This document shows positions 8,686 to 18,349 of a stretch of DNA of 55,154 nt, one piece after another. A model generated the notes under the pieces. The model saw only the letters and a list, made by a program, of their open reading frames with translations. It ran no database searches and was not told the origin of the DNA. The position numbers and the translations under genes are program-made. Location of the stretch: positions 1-55,154 of the forward strand of contig NZ_JAOTBE010000020.1 in assembly GCF_026162645.1 (NCBI RefSeq), in the 5' to 3' direction. Position 1 is the first letter of the stretch. The number at the start of each line of letters is the position of its first letter. The stretch is from Paracoccus rhizosphaerae. Lineage in GTDB: Bacteria > Pseudomonadota > Alphaproteobacteria > Rhodobacterales > Rhodobacteraceae.

Positions 8686-9546
8686 TCACACCGCCAGCTT
8701 GCGGCTTTCCTCGATATAGATCTCGCGCAGACGCTTCGCCACGGGGCCGACCGTCCCGCTGCCGACCGCCGCGCCGTCGATCTCGACCACCGGCATCACG
8801 AACGCCGAGGCCGAGGTGACAAATGCCTCGTCAGCCTCCTGCGCCTCGGCGATGGTGAAGGCGCGCTCCTCGACCTTCATCTGCGCTTCCTGGGCAAAGC
8901 GCAGCACCGCGGCGCGGGTGATCCCGTGCAGGATGTCGTGGCTCAATTCCCGAGTGACGATGGTCCCGTCCTTGACGATATAGGCGTTGTTCGAAGTCCC
9001 TTCGGTGACCTTCCCGTCCTCGACCATCCAGGCGTCGTCCACCCCCCGCGCCTTCGCCTCCATCTTGGCCATGGACGGGTAAAGAAGCTGCACGGTCTTG
9101 ATGTCGCGACGGCCCCAGCGGAGGTCCTCGACGCTGACGACCTTCCATCCGGTCCTCGCTGCAGGCGCGTCCGCCAGACCCGGCTTCGCCTGCGTGAACA
9201 TCACGACCGTCGGCACCGTGTCCGCCGGGGGATAGGCAAAATCGCGATCGCCGGGGTTGCCGCGCGTCACCTGCAGATAGACCAGGCCGTCGCCGATTCC
9301 GTTTCGGGCGACCAGCTCCCGATGCGCCGCAAGATAGTCCTCGTCCGAAAGCGGGTTCGTGATCGACAGCTCGGACAGCGACCGCTTCAGGCGGACCAGG
9401 TGCCCGTCGAAGTCGATCATCTTGCCGTCCAGCACGCTGACGACCTCATAGACGCCATCCGCCATCAGGAAGCCCCGGTCGAAGATCGACACCTGCGCCT
9501 GATCCTCGGGAAGGTATTCGCCGTTCACATACACTGTCCGCGCCAT
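8686..9546 (-). CDS. dat: D-amino-acid transaminase
   Basis: Class IV PLP-dependent aminotransferase, probably D-alanine aminotransferase, interconverting D-amino acids and 2-oxo acids. The 286-residue product begins MARTVYVNGEYLPEDQAQVS, has IFDRGFLMADGVYEVV, and DIKTVQLLYPSMAK with the PLP-anchoring Lys of the family in that block, then the phosphate-binding EGTSNNAYIV and HDILHGITR. The ATG at 9546 follows GGAGG. Branched-chain transaminases share the fold, but length and motifs fit the D-amino-acid subgroup better. Confidence 0.88.
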   Translation of the reverse strand: MARTVYVNGEYLPEDQAQVSIFDRGFLMADGVYEVVSVLDGKMIDFDGHLVRLKRSLSELSITNPLSDEDYLAAHRELVARNGIGDGLVYLQVTRGNPGDRDFAYPPADTVPTVVMFTQAKPGLADAPAARTGWKVVSVEDLRWGRRDIKTVQLLYPSMAKMEAKARGVDDAWMVEDGKVTEGTSNNAYIVKDGTIVTRELSHDILHGITRAAVLRFAQEAQMKVEERAFTIAEAQEADEAFVTSASAFVMPVVEIDGAAVGSGTVGPVAKRLREIYIEESRKLAV

Positions 9547-9710
9547 GTCTGCCTCCGTGCCGTCGCATGTCACGCCCGGTCCTGCGCCCAACGCGGCGCT
9601 GCGTCAAGAACCGCCCGCCGATGCCGCGGCGCAGAAAAAACAGTTGCCGCGTCAGTCGCGCAACATTATTGCTGATAGTGAGCGCAGAAATGAAGAACTG
9701 GACCCGACGG

Positions 9711-10667
9711 ATGAGCTTTCGCACCCAACCCCTGCCCCCGGCCCGCCTAAACCGCTGCCAGCTTTTCGGTCCGGGTTCGCGTCCTGCCCTCTTAGAGAAG
9801 ATGGCGGCCTCGGCCGCCGACGTCATCAACCTAGACCTCGAGGATTCGGTCGCGCCCGCCGACAAGGCGCAGGCGCGCGCCAACATCATCCGGGCCATCG
9901 ACGACGTCGACTGGGGCAACAAGACGCTCTCGGTGCGCATCAACGGGCTCGACACGCCCTTCTGGTACCGCGACGTCGTCGACCTGGTCGAGCAGGCTGG
10001 CGACAGGCTCGACCAGATCATGATTCCCAAGGCCGGCTGCGCCGCCGACATCTATGCCGTCGACGCCTTGGTCAGCGCCATCGAATCCGCCATGGCCCGC
10101 GGCAAGCGCCTGGCCTTCGAGGTCATCATCGAAAGCGCGGCCGGCATCTGCCATGTCGAGGAGATCGCCGCATCGTCTGACCGGATGCAGGCGATCAGCC
10201 TCGGCGCCGCCGATTTCGCCGCATCGATGGGCATGGCAACCACCGGCATCGGCGGGACGCAGGAAAATTACTACATGGTCCGCGACGGCCAGAAATACTG
10301 GCCCGATCCCTGGCACTGGGCCCAGACCGCCATTGTCGCGGCCTGCCGGACGCATGGGCTGCTTCCAGTCGACGGACCCTTTGGTGATTTCAGCGACACC
10401 GAAGGCTTCGTGGCGCAGGCCCGCCGCTCGGCGACGCTCGGGATGGTCGGCAAATGGGCGATCCATCCCAGCCAGATCGCCCTGGCGAATAAGGTCTTCT
10501 CGCCCGACGAAGCAGCCGTCGCAGAAGCGCGAGAGATCCTCAGCGCCATGGAGAAGGCCAAGGCCGAAGGCGCCGGGGCGACCGTCTACAAGGGCCGACT
10601 GGTCGACATCGCCTCGATCAAGCAGGCCGAGGTCATCGTCCGCCAGGCCGAACTGATCTCTGGCTGA
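9711..10667 (+). CDS. mcl1: L-malyl-CoA / beta-methylmalyl-CoA lyase
   Basis: CitE-like C-C lyase, 318 residues. It cleaves or forms malyl-CoA (acetyl-CoA plus glyoxylate) and beta-methylmalyl-CoA (propionyl-CoA plus glyoxylate), reactions of the ethylmalonyl-CoA pathway. It matches the Rhodobacter Mcl1 pattern closely: MSFRTQPLPPARLNRCQLFGPGS, DVINLDLEDSVAP, FEVIIESAAGICHVEE, TTGIGGTQENYYM and GMVGKWAIHPSQ. The ATG at 9711 gives exactly the usual length; the frame is open to 9567 but the extra part is not conserved. Confidence 0.95.
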   Translation: MSFRTQPLPPARLNRCQLFGPGSRPALLEKMAASAADVINLDLEDSVAPADKAQARANIIRAIDDVDWGNKTLSVRINGLDTPFWYRDVVDLVEQAGDRLDQIMIPKAGCAADIYAVDALVSAIESAMARGKRLAFEVIIESAAGICHVEEIAASSDRMQAISLGAADFAASMGMATTGIGGTQENYYMVRDGQKYWPDPWHWAQTAIVAACRTHGLLPVDGPFGDFSDTEGFVAQARRSATLGMVGKWAIHPSQIALANKVFSPDEAAVAEAREILSAMEKAKAEGAGATVYKGRLVDIASIKQAEVIVRQAELISG

Positions 10668-10682
10668 CGGCCGGCAGGCGGT

Positions 10683-11570
10683 TCAGGCGCGGCGCAGCTT
10701 TCGGAACCCGGCCGAGGCGCCCCAACCGGCCGCCACCGCCACCGCCAGCGACATCAGCCCGTAGAGGAACGGCTGGTCGAAGGCCAGCCGATAGAGCCAT
10801 CGTTCCAGCCCCACCTTGCGGACCTCGATCGCGGCGCGATAGGCGTCGATGACCTGCCCGTCCCGCAGCAGGAAGATGCGCGTCTTGTAGTCGCCCTCGA
10901 CCAGGTTGGCGGGCAGGCGGATGTCGGTGCGGAACAGCGTATCCTCGACCAGCGTAACGGCCCCCTCGTCCAGCCGGTAATGGCCGTTCTGCTGGCGGAT
11001 GCGGATCAGCGCCTCGGTGAAGGGCACGCTGTCGGTCACGTCGGGCGCGCCGGCGAAGGCCCGCAGCGCCAGCGGAAGCGAGATCCGATAGCGGTCGTCC
11101 CAGTCTGGCGCCAGGATCTGGTCCAGCGGCCCCGTCGTGGCGACGGCGTAATAGCTGGGAGCGGCCCCGACCTCGACCTGGGCCGCGTTGATCCAGATGC
11201 CCGCACGACGCTCCTTGCGCCAGATCGTCAGCGGCTCGGACGGGGCCTCGATGGTGACGATCACGTCCAGGGGTTCGTCGGGGATCGGGGTCTCGCGCTT
11301 GATGGCGCCATAGATCAGGATGTCGGACCCGTCGAAGCTGGTGGTGATCGCCACCGAGCTGTCCGAAAGTCCCGCGACCACCTGTTCAGGCGGCGCGGTG
11401 GCGTTTTCCGGCACCGCCGCGCGGGGGCGGCCGGGGTCGGGAAACAGCGGATAGGGCTCTGGCGCGGCAAGCGGCGGCAGAAGCCCCGCGCCGGGGTGCG
11501 TCGGCATCGTCGACTGTGCCAGCGCGCCCACGGGACCGAACACCACGGCGCAGACCAGCAGCGCGCGCAT
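10683..11570 (-). CDS. TIGR02186-family membrane-anchored protein
   Basis: 295-residue envelope protein of a conserved alphaproteobacterial family of unknown function. It has an N-terminal signal peptide (about 1-18), a large periplasmic region with segments SDSSVAITTSFDGSDILIYGA, IWRKERRAGIWINA and TDIRLPANLVEGDYKTRIFLLRDG, and one C-terminal transmembrane helix near 265-285. Its ATG overlaps the TauE stop (TGATG), so the two are coupled. The pairing, which is usual for the family, suggests a role with the neighbouring anion exporter. Confidence 0.85.
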   Translation of the reverse strand: MRALLVCAVVFGPVGALAQSTMPTHPGAGLLPPLAAPEPYPLFPDPGRPRAAVPENATAPPEQVVAGLSDSSVAITTSFDGSDILIYGAIKRETPIPDEPLDVIVTIEAPSEPLTIWRKERRAGIWINAAQVEVGAAPSYYAVATTGPLDQILAPDWDDRYRISLPLALRAFAGAPDVTDSVPFTEALIRIRQQNGHYRLDEGAVTLVEDTLFRTDIRLPANLVEGDYKTRIFLLRDGQVIDAYRAAIEVRKVGLERWLYRLAFDQPFLYGLMSLAVAVAAGWGASAGFRKLRRA

Positions 11571-12484
11571 CAGCTGTTCCTCGACGCGATGGAATAGATG
11601 TCCTCGGGCCGCAGGAACAGGTCCAGCGCCAGCCGCCCGCAGACCGCCAGCACCAGCAGCGCCAGAAGGATGCGCAGCTGTTCAGCCCGCAGCCGCGCCC
11701 CAAGCGTCGTGCCGACCTGCGCCCCCAAGACGCCGCCGACGATCAGCAGGACCGCCAGCATTACGTCGACCGTGTTGTAGCTGACCGCATGCATCAGCGT
11801 CGTGAAGGCCGTCACGAAGGTGATCTGGAACAGCGAGGTTCCGACAACCACCTTGGTCGGCATTCCCAGCAGATAAATCATCGCGGGCACCATGATGAAG
11901 CCGCCGCCGACCCCCATGATCGCCGCCAGGACGCCCACCGCGACCCCTACCAGAAGCGGCGGGATGACGCTGATGTAGAGCCCCGAGACGCGGAACTTGA
12001 CCTTCAGCGGCAGCCGGTGCGCCCAGCTGTGCTGGTGCGACCGCCGCCGCGTCGTCGCCTTGCGCGACCGCATCAGCGCCCTGACGCTTTCCTGCAGCAT
12101 CATCGCGCCGATCAGCCCCAGGAAGACGACATAGCAGAGCTGGACGACAAGCTCGACCTGGCCGATGCTTTGCAGCAGGTTGAAGACGATGATGCCGAGG
12201 CCGGACCCCACGAGGCCGCCGGCCAACAGGACACCTCCCATCCTGAAGTCGACGGTGCGGCGCTTCATGTGCGCCAGCACCCCCGACACCGAGGACGCGA
12301 CGACCTGGTTCGCGCCCGTGGCCACCGCGATGGCTGGGGGAATGCCGATGAAGAACAGAAGCGGCGTGATTAGGAAGCCGCCGCCGACCCCGAAAAGCCC
12401 GCTCATGATGCCGACGATGCCGCCCAGTCCCATCAGGGTGAAGGCGTTGACCGAAACCTCGGCGATCGGAAGATAGATTTGCAT
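11570..12484 (-). CDS. TauE/SafE-family sulfite/anion exporter
   Basis: Inner-membrane permease of 304 residues with the internal duplication typical of TauE/SafE: GIVGIMSGLFGVGGGFLITP in the first half and VGVLAAIMGVGGGFIMVPAM in the second. Exporters of this family move sulfite, sulfoacetate or related organic anions; the substrate here is not determined. I chose the ATG at 12484 (MQIYLPIAE) because the extra 19 residues of the longer frame are polar and lie in the divergent region facing surE. Confidence 0.85.
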   Translation of the reverse strand: MQIYLPIAEVSVNAFTLMGLGGIVGIMSGLFGVGGGFLITPLLFFIGIPPAIAVATGANQVVASSVSGVLAHMKRRTVDFRMGGVLLAGGLVGSGLGIIVFNLLQSIGQVELVVQLCYVVFLGLIGAMMLQESVRALMRSRKATTRRRSHQHSWAHRLPLKVKFRVSGLYISVIPPLLVGVAVGVLAAIMGVGGGFIMVPAMIYLLGMPTKVVVGTSLFQITFVTAFTTLMHAVSYNTVDVMLAVLLIVGGVLGAQVGTTLGARLRAEQLRILLALLVLAVCGRLALDLFLRPEDIYSIASRNS

Positions 12485-12677
12485 CTCGGCGCGGCCCGTG
12501 TCGTTGCCGCCAGCATGCAACGCTGACCGGGTCCGCGTCAAACCGCTTTGGACGCGGATCGGGCGGCATGAACGGGTTGAAGCGAAGCCGGGGCACAGCT
12601 AAGCAAGTCAGGTCACGACCGCGTGCAGGGCGGACTTCCGCTTAGGGGCCGCGGCAGCGATCCACCAAGGGGGCCTG

Positions 12678-13496
12678 ATGCGCATTCTCATCACCAATGA
12701 CGACGGCATCAACGCACCGGGTCTCGAGGTCCTGCACGAGATCGCGACAGACCTCGCCGGCCCCGAGGGCGAGGTCTGGACCGTCGCCCCCGCATTCGAG
12801 CAATCGGGTGTCGCGCATTGCATCAGCTATTCGCATCCGACGATGATCGCCCGCCTGGCCCTGCGTCGCTATGCCGCCGAAGGCAGCCCCGCCGACTGCA
12901 TCCTGGCCGCCCTGGGCGACCTGATGACCGACACCCCGCCCGACCTGGTGCTGTCCGGCGTGAACCGCGGCAACAATGCCGGCGAGAACGCGATGTATTC
13001 CGGCACCATCGGCGGCGCGATGGAGGCGGCGTTGCAGGGCCTGCCCGCCATAGCCCTGTCGCAATACCTCGGCCCGCAGACGGCCGATCTGGCCGATCCG
13101 TTCGAAGGTGCGCGCCGCCACGGCGCCACGGTCATCCGGCAGCTGCTGGACCACGGCGACTGGACGTCGGACGCCGACTTCCGGCTGTTCTACAACGTGA
13201 ACTTTCCGCCGCTTGCGGCAGCCGACGTGCGCGGCGTCCGCGTCGTCCCGCAGGGCAAGCGGCAGGGGTCGCGATTCGGCGTCGTGCCCTATACCGCGCC
13301 CAACGGGCGGCGCTTCATGTGGGTGTCGGGCGGGTCCCAGCAGGCGCCGGCGCGCCACGGCACCGACGTGGCCGCAAACCTCGACGGCTTCATCTCGGTC
13401 ACGCCAATGCGGGCCGATCTGACCTGCCACGCCTCGCTTCGTGATCTTGCCGCGGCGCTGGACGACACCGACCTGACCGCACGGGCAGCCGAATGA
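12678..13496 (+). CDS. surE: 5'/3'-nucleotidase SurE
   Basis: Survival protein E, a metal-dependent nucleoside monophosphatase of the cytosol, 272 residues. The metal site motif NDDG is at residues 7-10 ([13 protein letters not shown]), and the [21 protein letters not shown] loop carries further ligands. GTG/ATG choice is simple: ATG at 12678 after AAGGGGG. Its stop overlaps the pcm start (ATGA), the first link of a surE-pcm-nlpD run as in Escherichia coli. Confidence 0.96.
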   Translation: MRILITNDDGINAPGLEVLHEIATDLAGPEGEVWTVAPAFEQSGVAHCISYSHPTMIARLALRRYAAEGSPADCILAALGDLMTDTPPDLVLSGVNRGNNAGENAMYSGTIGGAMEAALQGLPAIALSQYLGPQTADLADPFEGARRHGATVIRQLLDHGDWTSDADFRLFYNVNFPPLAAADVRGVRVVPQGKRQGSRFGVVPYTAPNGRRFMWVSGGSQQAPARHGTDVAANLDGFISVTPMRADLTCHASLRDLAAALDDTDLTARAAE

Positions 13497-14143
13497 GCGA
13501 CGAGGACAGCCCCGCCGAGCGCAAGATGCGCTTCCTCTTCCAGCTGCGGTCGCGTGGCGTCACCGATCCGCGCGTGCTGGAATCGATGGAGGCGATCGAC
13601 CGGGGCCTGTTCGTGCGCGGCCAGTTCGCCGACCGCGCGTATGAGGACACGCCCCTGCCGATTCCCTGCGGCCAGACGATCAGCCAGCCCTCGGTCGTGG
13701 GGCTGATGACGCAGGCGCTGGAGGTCGGCGCCCGCGACACCGTGCTGGAGGTGGGCACCGGCTCGGGCTATCAGGCGGCGATCCTGTCGGGACTTTGCCG
13801 GCGCGTCTATACAGTCGACCGGCACCGCCGGCTGGTGCAAGAGGCCGAGAGGATCTTCAGCGACCTGGGGCTCTACAACATCATCGCTCAGGTCGCCGAC
13901 GGCTCTCGCGGGTTGCCGGACCAGGCGCCCTTCGACCGAATCCTGGTGACCGCCGCGGCCGAGGACCCTCCCGGCCCGCTGTTGGCACAGCTGAAGATCG
14001 GCGGTATCATGGTGGTGCCTGTCGGGCAGTCGGACGCGGTACAGACGCTGATCCGGGTGACCCGGACCGAGGACGGGTTCGACTATGACGAGCTTCGGCA
14101 GGTGCGGTTCGTTCCGCTGGTCGAGGGGTTGGGCCAGACATGA
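13493..14143 (+). CDS. pcm: Protein-L-isoaspartate O-methyltransferase
   Basis: SAM-dependent repair enzyme that methylates isoaspartyl residues in damaged proteins; 216 residues, standard length. The substrate-binding segment [21 protein letters not shown] and the SAM motif [16 protein letters not shown] are intact, followed by [15 protein letters not shown]. It overlaps surE by four bases (ATGA), so translation is coupled. A second, divergent PCM-like protein is encoded at 17434-18087. Confidence 0.95.
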   Translation: MSDEDSPAERKMRFLFQLRSRGVTDPRVLESMEAIDRGLFVRGQFADRAYEDTPLPIPCGQTISQPSVVGLMTQALEVGARDTVLEVGTGSGYQAAILSGLCRRVYTVDRHRRLVQEAERIFSDLGLYNIIAQVADGSRGLPDQAPFDRILVTAAAEDPPGPLLAQLKIGGIMVVPVGQSDAVQTLIRVTRTEDGFDYDELRQVRFVPLVEGLGQT

Positions 14144-14179
14144 CCCCCGGCCGTCCAGAGGCAGGCTGAGGACAGGACC

Positions 14180-15295
14180 ATGAGAACAGGTTTTCCCGAC
14201 ACCGCCGTTGCGCTGGCGGCACTGCTGGCACTGGCCGGATGCGGGGCCCACGGCGTCTTCGACCCCGATCTGCGCGGGCTGATGGGCGGGCTGGACACGG
14301 CCCCCGCGGCGGCCTCGGCCGGACCGCGACCCGAGCCAGATGCCCGCGGCGTCATCACCTTCCCCTCGGGCCAGGTGGCAGTGGCGCAGGCGGGCGACAC
14401 GCCTGCGACGGTGGCGGCGCGGCTTGGCCTGCAGCCGGATGCGCTGGCGTCGCACAACGCCCTGCCGCCGGATGCGCCGCTGCGGGCGGGGGCGGTGCTG
14501 GTCCTGCCGCAGCAGGTGGCCGCCGTCGCCACACCGGGCGCGTCCATCGTGACGGACCCCTTCGCGAACCAGGGCGCACCGGAGACCGTCGCTCCCACTG
14601 GCGCCCCGGCCAGCACGCCTGCCCCGGTAGATCCGCGCGAACATGTCGTGGCCTCGGGCGAGACCGCATGGTCCATCGCGCGCCGCTATGGCGTGACAGT
14701 CCAGGATCTTGCGGCCTGGAACGGGCTGCCGGGAGACATGGGTCTAAGGGTCGGCCAGCGGTTGATCGTCCCGCAACCGGGGCAGCGGCCGGATCGGCTG
14801 GCCACGACGGCCCCCGGCGCCGGCAGCCCGACACCAGAGCCGCCCTCGGCCTCAGACCCCCTGCCGGACGAGGAAACGCCCACGGCCGGGGCAGCCGCAC
14901 CCGCCGCGCCCACCACCGACCTTGGCGCGACCCGGACTGCCGCCTCGAGGAGCGGAGGGCTGCGGATGCCGGTGAACGGTCCGATCATCCGCGTCTATGA
15001 CAAGGGCGAGAATGACGGCATCGACATTGCCGCCCCCAGCGGCACCCCGGTGAACGCTGCAGGGTCCGGCACGGTGGCGGCGATCACCCGTGACACCGCC
15101 GGAACCCCGATCGTGGTCGTCCGTCACGACGGCGACCTGATGACGGTCTACGCAGGCCTTGATGACGTCAGCGTGGTTAAGGGCGACAGCATCGGGCCAG
15201 GGGAAAGTATTGGCACCGCCGGCAATGACGGCTTCGTCCATTTCGAGGTCCGCCGCGGGTTCGAAAGCGTCGACCCTGAAAGCATGCTGAACTGA
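14180..15295 (+). CDS. NlpD-like LysM/LytM lipoprotein, degenerate peptidase
   Basis: Murein hydrolase activator-type lipoprotein, 371 residues. A signal peptide ends in a lipobox (LALAGCG, Cys at about 21). Two LysM-like segments follow (about 65-110 and 155-195; the second is clear, with SGETAWSIARRYGVTVQDL), then a Pro/Ala-rich linker, and a C-terminal LytM (M23) domain from about 255. Zinc ligands look lost: NDGIDIAAP replaces the usual HxGxD block and YAGL replaces YAHL, although HFEVR remains. Like NlpD and EnvC it should activate amidases rather than cut peptidoglycan itself. It follows surE-pcm. Confidence 0.88.
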   Translation: MRTGFPDTAVALAALLALAGCGAHGVFDPDLRGLMGGLDTAPAAASAGPRPEPDARGVITFPSGQVAVAQAGDTPATVAARLGLQPDALASHNALPPDAPLRAGAVLVLPQQVAAVATPGASIVTDPFANQGAPETVAPTGAPASTPAPVDPREHVVASGETAWSIARRYGVTVQDLAAWNGLPGDMGLRVGQRLIVPQPGQRPDRLATTAPGAGSPTPEPPSASDPLPDEETPTAGAAAPAAPTTDLGATRTAASRSGGLRMPVNGPIIRVYDKGENDGIDIAAPSGTPVNAAGSGTVAAITRDTAGTPIVVVRHDGDLMTVYAGLDDVSVVKGDSIGPGESIGTAGNDGFVHFEVRRGFESVDPESMLN

Positions 15296-15305
15296 CGCTC
15301 GGCCA

Positions 15306-16034
15306 TCACAGCCGGTCGTCGACGGCCGTCGCGACCTCTCGCCGGATGACGGCGCGGATGTTGCTGGAGAAGCGGGCTCCCATCTCACCCTGAAGCTCCT
15401 CACGGATCATCTCGTTGAGGCGGTCACGAAGGGTTCCCTCGTCCAGCATGCGCTGAACGCTGCGTGTGGCAGCCTCTTCCGGGCAGGCGCGGGGCGTGGC
15501 AGGCGCGGGGGTTTCGGGCTCCACCCGCGGGGCAGCAGGCAACACCGGTTCCGCAGGGACGGCAATTTGGGTGTCGACCCTCGCCGCGCGGGCAGCGGCG
15601 GCAGCAAGTTCGGCGCTGGTCGGAATGCGGGGGGCCTGCAGCTTCCACAGGATCCACTGCCACCATCCGCCGATTACCGATCCCAACGTCAATCGCGCCA
15701 TTTCGGGCGCTGGCACTGATGCAGGTTCGGCATGTGGCGATGCCCCGCGCGGGGCCGGGCTGCGATAGGGTACGATGGGTGAGATCGGTGGAAGCACCTC
15801 GAAGGTCACGTGCTCGTCGCGAAGATCGCTCAACGGCAACGGACCTGATCCGAAACGGCGCGACAGGAAGGTCTCGACGTCCTCCTCGACCACGGTCGCA
15901 GGGGTGTCGTCGATCAGGCGGCGGATGTCCTGCAGGGTCGCGTTGATGCGGGCAACTTCCGGCGCGGCCCGGGAGCTTTCGGGCACCGGGCGCATGGCAT
16001 CGTCGAGCGGGGGTTTGCGGCGCGGCCTAGACAT
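15306..16034 (-). CDS. Hypothetical protein with PopZ-like C-terminus
   Basis: Unrecognised 242-residue protein. The N-terminal half is basic then low-complexity, with Pro/Ala-rich stretches around 85-115 and 145-185, and the C-terminal 50 residues form a predicted helical block (VQRMLDEGTLRDRLNEMIREELQGEMGARFSSNIRAVIRREV). Disorder plus a short helical C-terminal domain recalls the layout of polar organizers such as PopZ, but the sequence likeness is weak and this is only an analogy. It lies 17 bases after tolC on the same strand, so it may belong to that transcript. Confidence 0.6.
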   Translation of the reverse strand: MSRPRRKPPLDDAMRPVPESSRAAPEVARINATLQDIRRLIDDTPATVVEEDVETFLSRRFGSGPLPLSDLRDEHVTFEVLPPISPIVPYRSPAPRGASPHAEPASVPAPEMARLTLGSVIGGWWQWILWKLQAPRIPTSAELAAAAARAARVDTQIAVPAEPVLPAAPRVEPETPAPATPRACPEEAATRSVQRMLDEGTLRDRLNEMIREELQGEMGARFSSNIRAVIRREVATAVDDRL

Positions 16035-16051
16035 GGCGCACCGCCGAGGCG

Positions 16052-17437
16052 TCAGTTGCGGCCGATGGCCCGGAGGACGCGGTCCAGGCTTTCGCCCTGC
16101 TTGCTGGTGTAGGGCGCGCTGCGCACGGCCTTGTAGTACTGCGAAGGGTCATAGGTCGGAATTCCCAGGTTCAGGTTTTCTACCGTCAACAGACCCATAG
16201 CCGAAAGAAGTTGATAATGAGCTAACTGCAGGTTGCTTTGCGCCGTCACCCGGTCCGCCCGCGCCTCGAGCAGCGTCTGCTCGGCGTCCAGCACGTCCAG
16301 CGTGGTGCGAGCGCCCAGCAGGGCCTCCTCGCGCACGCCCTCGTAGGCCTGCTGCGCCGCCCCGACCTGTTCGTCCAGCGCGGTGATCTGCGCTCGCGCA
16401 ACGGCGATGTTGGCCCAGGCCTCACCCACCGTCTGGTTGATCTGGCGTGCCGTATTCAGCAGCGCCGCCCGCGCCTGGTCGCGCTGCGCCATCGCCCGGC
16501 GGTGCGACGCCGAGAGCCGGCCCCCAGAATAAAGCGTCTGGCTCAGCTCCAGCCCGACCGAGGCCGTGTTCTGGTTGCTGGAATCGCCGCCCAGTACGGC
16601 CCGTGGGGCGCGATCGATGCCGATCCCGGCAGTCCCCGACAGTATCGGGTTCCGCTCGGCGGCGGCGGCCGCCACGGCGATCTCTGCCGCAGCGGTCTGG
16701 CGCTGCGCCTGCAGGATTGCGGGGTGGTTGCGCTGCGCGATCATTCGCGCCTCGTCCACGGTCGGCGGCAGGCTGGGCAGCGGCGGCGGGGCGTCCAGCG
16801 TGCCCGCCCGGCGTCCGGTGATCGCGAGATAAGCCTCTCGGGCGACTTCGAGCTGGCCGTTCGCAGCAGCCAGCGCCGCACGTGTGGCGGCCAGCTGCGA
16901 ATCGGCAAGCGCGACATCGGTCACGGTGATCTCGCCTACGTCGAACCGGTCCTGGGCCGCCTGCCGCGTCCGGCCCAGAACCTCGACCGAGTTCTGCTGC
17001 AGCGAAACCTGCTCCAGCGCCTCGAGGATCTGGAAATACGCCTGCGTCGCAGTCAGCAGGACGTCCTGCTCGACCCCGACAAGGGCCTGGCGGGTGGCCA
17101 GCACCTGTTCCTTGGCGCCATCGATGGCCAGCTGAGACCGGCCGAAGTCGTAGAGCGTCAGTGACGCGTTCAGCGCCATCGAGGTCGAGCGGACGGTGCT
17201 TCCCCCCTCGATCCGCTGCGCGCTGTGGCGGGCGACCCACTGCACGACCGGGCGCAGCGCCGCGACCGACGCGGCCACGTCCTCGTCCGCGGCGCGCAGG
17301 ACGGCGCGGTTCTGTTCGATCAGCGCGGAATGGCGATAGGCGGCGACCATCGTGTCGGCCAACGATTCGGCGCGCGCCGGCAGCGCCGCGGCCAGCGACA
17401 GAAGGGCCAGGCCGGCCAGGCGCGCCAGCCGGCTCAT
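16052..17437 (-). CDS. tolC: TolC-family outer-membrane efflux/secretion channel
   Basis: Outer-membrane factor of type I secretion and RND/ABC efflux, 461 residues. It has a signal peptide (about 1-23, cut after ARA), then the two OEP repeats with long helical coiled-coil regions (ALRPVVQW..., LYDFGRSQL and, in the second repeat, [17 protein letters not shown]). No inner-membrane or adaptor partner is next to it, so its client pump is elsewhere. Its ATG overlaps the stop of the PCM-like gene (ATGA). Confidence 0.92.
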   Translation of the reverse strand: MSRLARLAGLALLSLAAALPARAESLADTMVAAYRHSALIEQNRAVLRAADEDVAASVAALRPVVQWVARHSAQRIEGGSTVRSTSMALNASLTLYDFGRSQLAIDGAKEQVLATRQALVGVEQDVLLTATQAYFQILEALEQVSLQQNSVEVLGRTRQAAQDRFDVGEITVTDVALADSQLAATRAALAAANGQLEVAREAYLAITGRRAGTLDAPPPLPSLPPTVDEARMIAQRNHPAILQAQRQTAAAEIAVAAAAAERNPILSGTAGIGIDRAPRAVLGGDSSNQNTASVGLELSQTLYSGGRLSASHRRAMAQRDQARAALLNTARQINQTVGEAWANIAVARAQITALDEQVGAAQQAYEGVREEALLGARTTLDVLDAEQTLLEARADRVTAQSNLQLAHYQLLSAMGLLTVENLNLGIPTYDPSQYYKAVRSAPYTSKQGESLDRVLRAIGRN

Positions 17438-18087
17438 AGCGAGAACCCGCGTTCGCGTTGGAACCCCGGCAGCATCGGCGCATGGGCGTTGAAGGCATAG
17501 CGCCAGGTCACATGCCCGCCCGACAGCGTGCCGATCCGCGCGACGCCCAGCGAGCCTTCGCGGAACAGCGCGGCGATGCGGCCGCCTTCGCGCAGCTGGC
17601 CGATGATGGCGGGGGGCACCTCCTCGACGGCGCCCTCGACCAGGATCACGTCATAGGGACCCTGCTTGGGGGCGCCTTCGGTCAGCGCGGCCTGCAGCAC
17701 GGCCACGTTGAAGATCCCCGCATCGGCCAGCCGCCGTTCCGCCTCTTGCGCCAGTTCGGCGTCATCCTCGATGGCGACGACCGCCTCGGCCATGCGGGCC
17801 ATGACCGCGGCCGAGTATCCATAGCCGCAGCCAAGGTCCAGGACCAGTTCGTCAGGCTGGATGTCCAGTCGGTCGACCAGCTTCGACAGCGTCCAGGGCG
17901 AAAGCATGACCCGGCCCTGCCCGATCTCGAGGTTCTCGCCGGAATAGGCGACGGACCGGCGGTTGGCCGGCACGAAATCCTCGCGCGGAATGGTCAGCAT
18001 CGCCTCGATGACGGGAAGGTTGGTGACATCGGCGGGCCGGACCTGCGTGTCCACCATCATCGTGCGTCGCGCGGCGAAATCGGTCAT
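17434..18087 (-). CDS. PCM-like SAM-dependent methyltransferase coupled to TolC
   Basis: 217-residue relative of protein-L-isoaspartate methyltransferase. The SAM motif is [19 protein letters not shown] at about 75-95, and [15 protein letters not shown] corresponds to motif II. The substrate-side segment is [20 protein letters not shown], unlike the QTISQP type of the true pcm at 13493, so it may not repair isoaspartate. The ATG at 18087 is preferred over 18207, which adds an Arg-rich leader. Four-base overlap with tolC downstream implies a shared transcript. Confidence 0.85.
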   Translation of the reverse strand: MTDFAARRTMMVDTQVRPADVTNLPVIEAMLTIPREDFVPANRRSVAYSGENLEIGQGRVMLSPWTLSKLVDRLDIQPDELVLDLGCGYGYSAAVMARMAEAVVAIEDDAELAQEAERRLADAGIFNVAVLQAALTEGAPKQGPYDVILVEGAVEEVPPAIIGQLREGGRIAALFREGSLGVARIGTLSGGHVTWRYAFNAHAPMLPGFQRERGFSL

Positions 18088-18248
18088 TCTCGGGGAACCT
18101 CTGCTCGAGCTCTTTGCATTCTTATTGCCATGTTTTCCCACCCCCGGCAACGTCGGACATCGTCCGGCGGGGCATCTGCGGGGCATCCGGCGGATCGCGT
18201 CTTGCAAGCGGCGCGGCGATCAATTATCACACCACCACTCTCGACGGC

Positions 18249-18322
18249 GGTGGGTTGGCGGAGAGGTTACGCACCGGATTGCAAATCCGTGAAGACCGGT
18301 TCGATTCCGGTACCCACCTCCA
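18249..18322 (+). tRNA. tRNA-Cys (GCA)
   Basis: Cloverleaf is readable: acceptor arms GGTGGGT (18249-18255) and ACCCACC (18312-18318), the anticodon stem-loop GGATTGCAAATCC with anticodon GCA, and a T arm CCGGTTCGATTCCGG. Discriminator T and an encoded CCA follow. It lies 27 bases before the Kdo transferase gene. Confidence 0.96.
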
Positions 18323-18349
18323 ACAAACCGATGCGAGGGTGTCTTCCGC

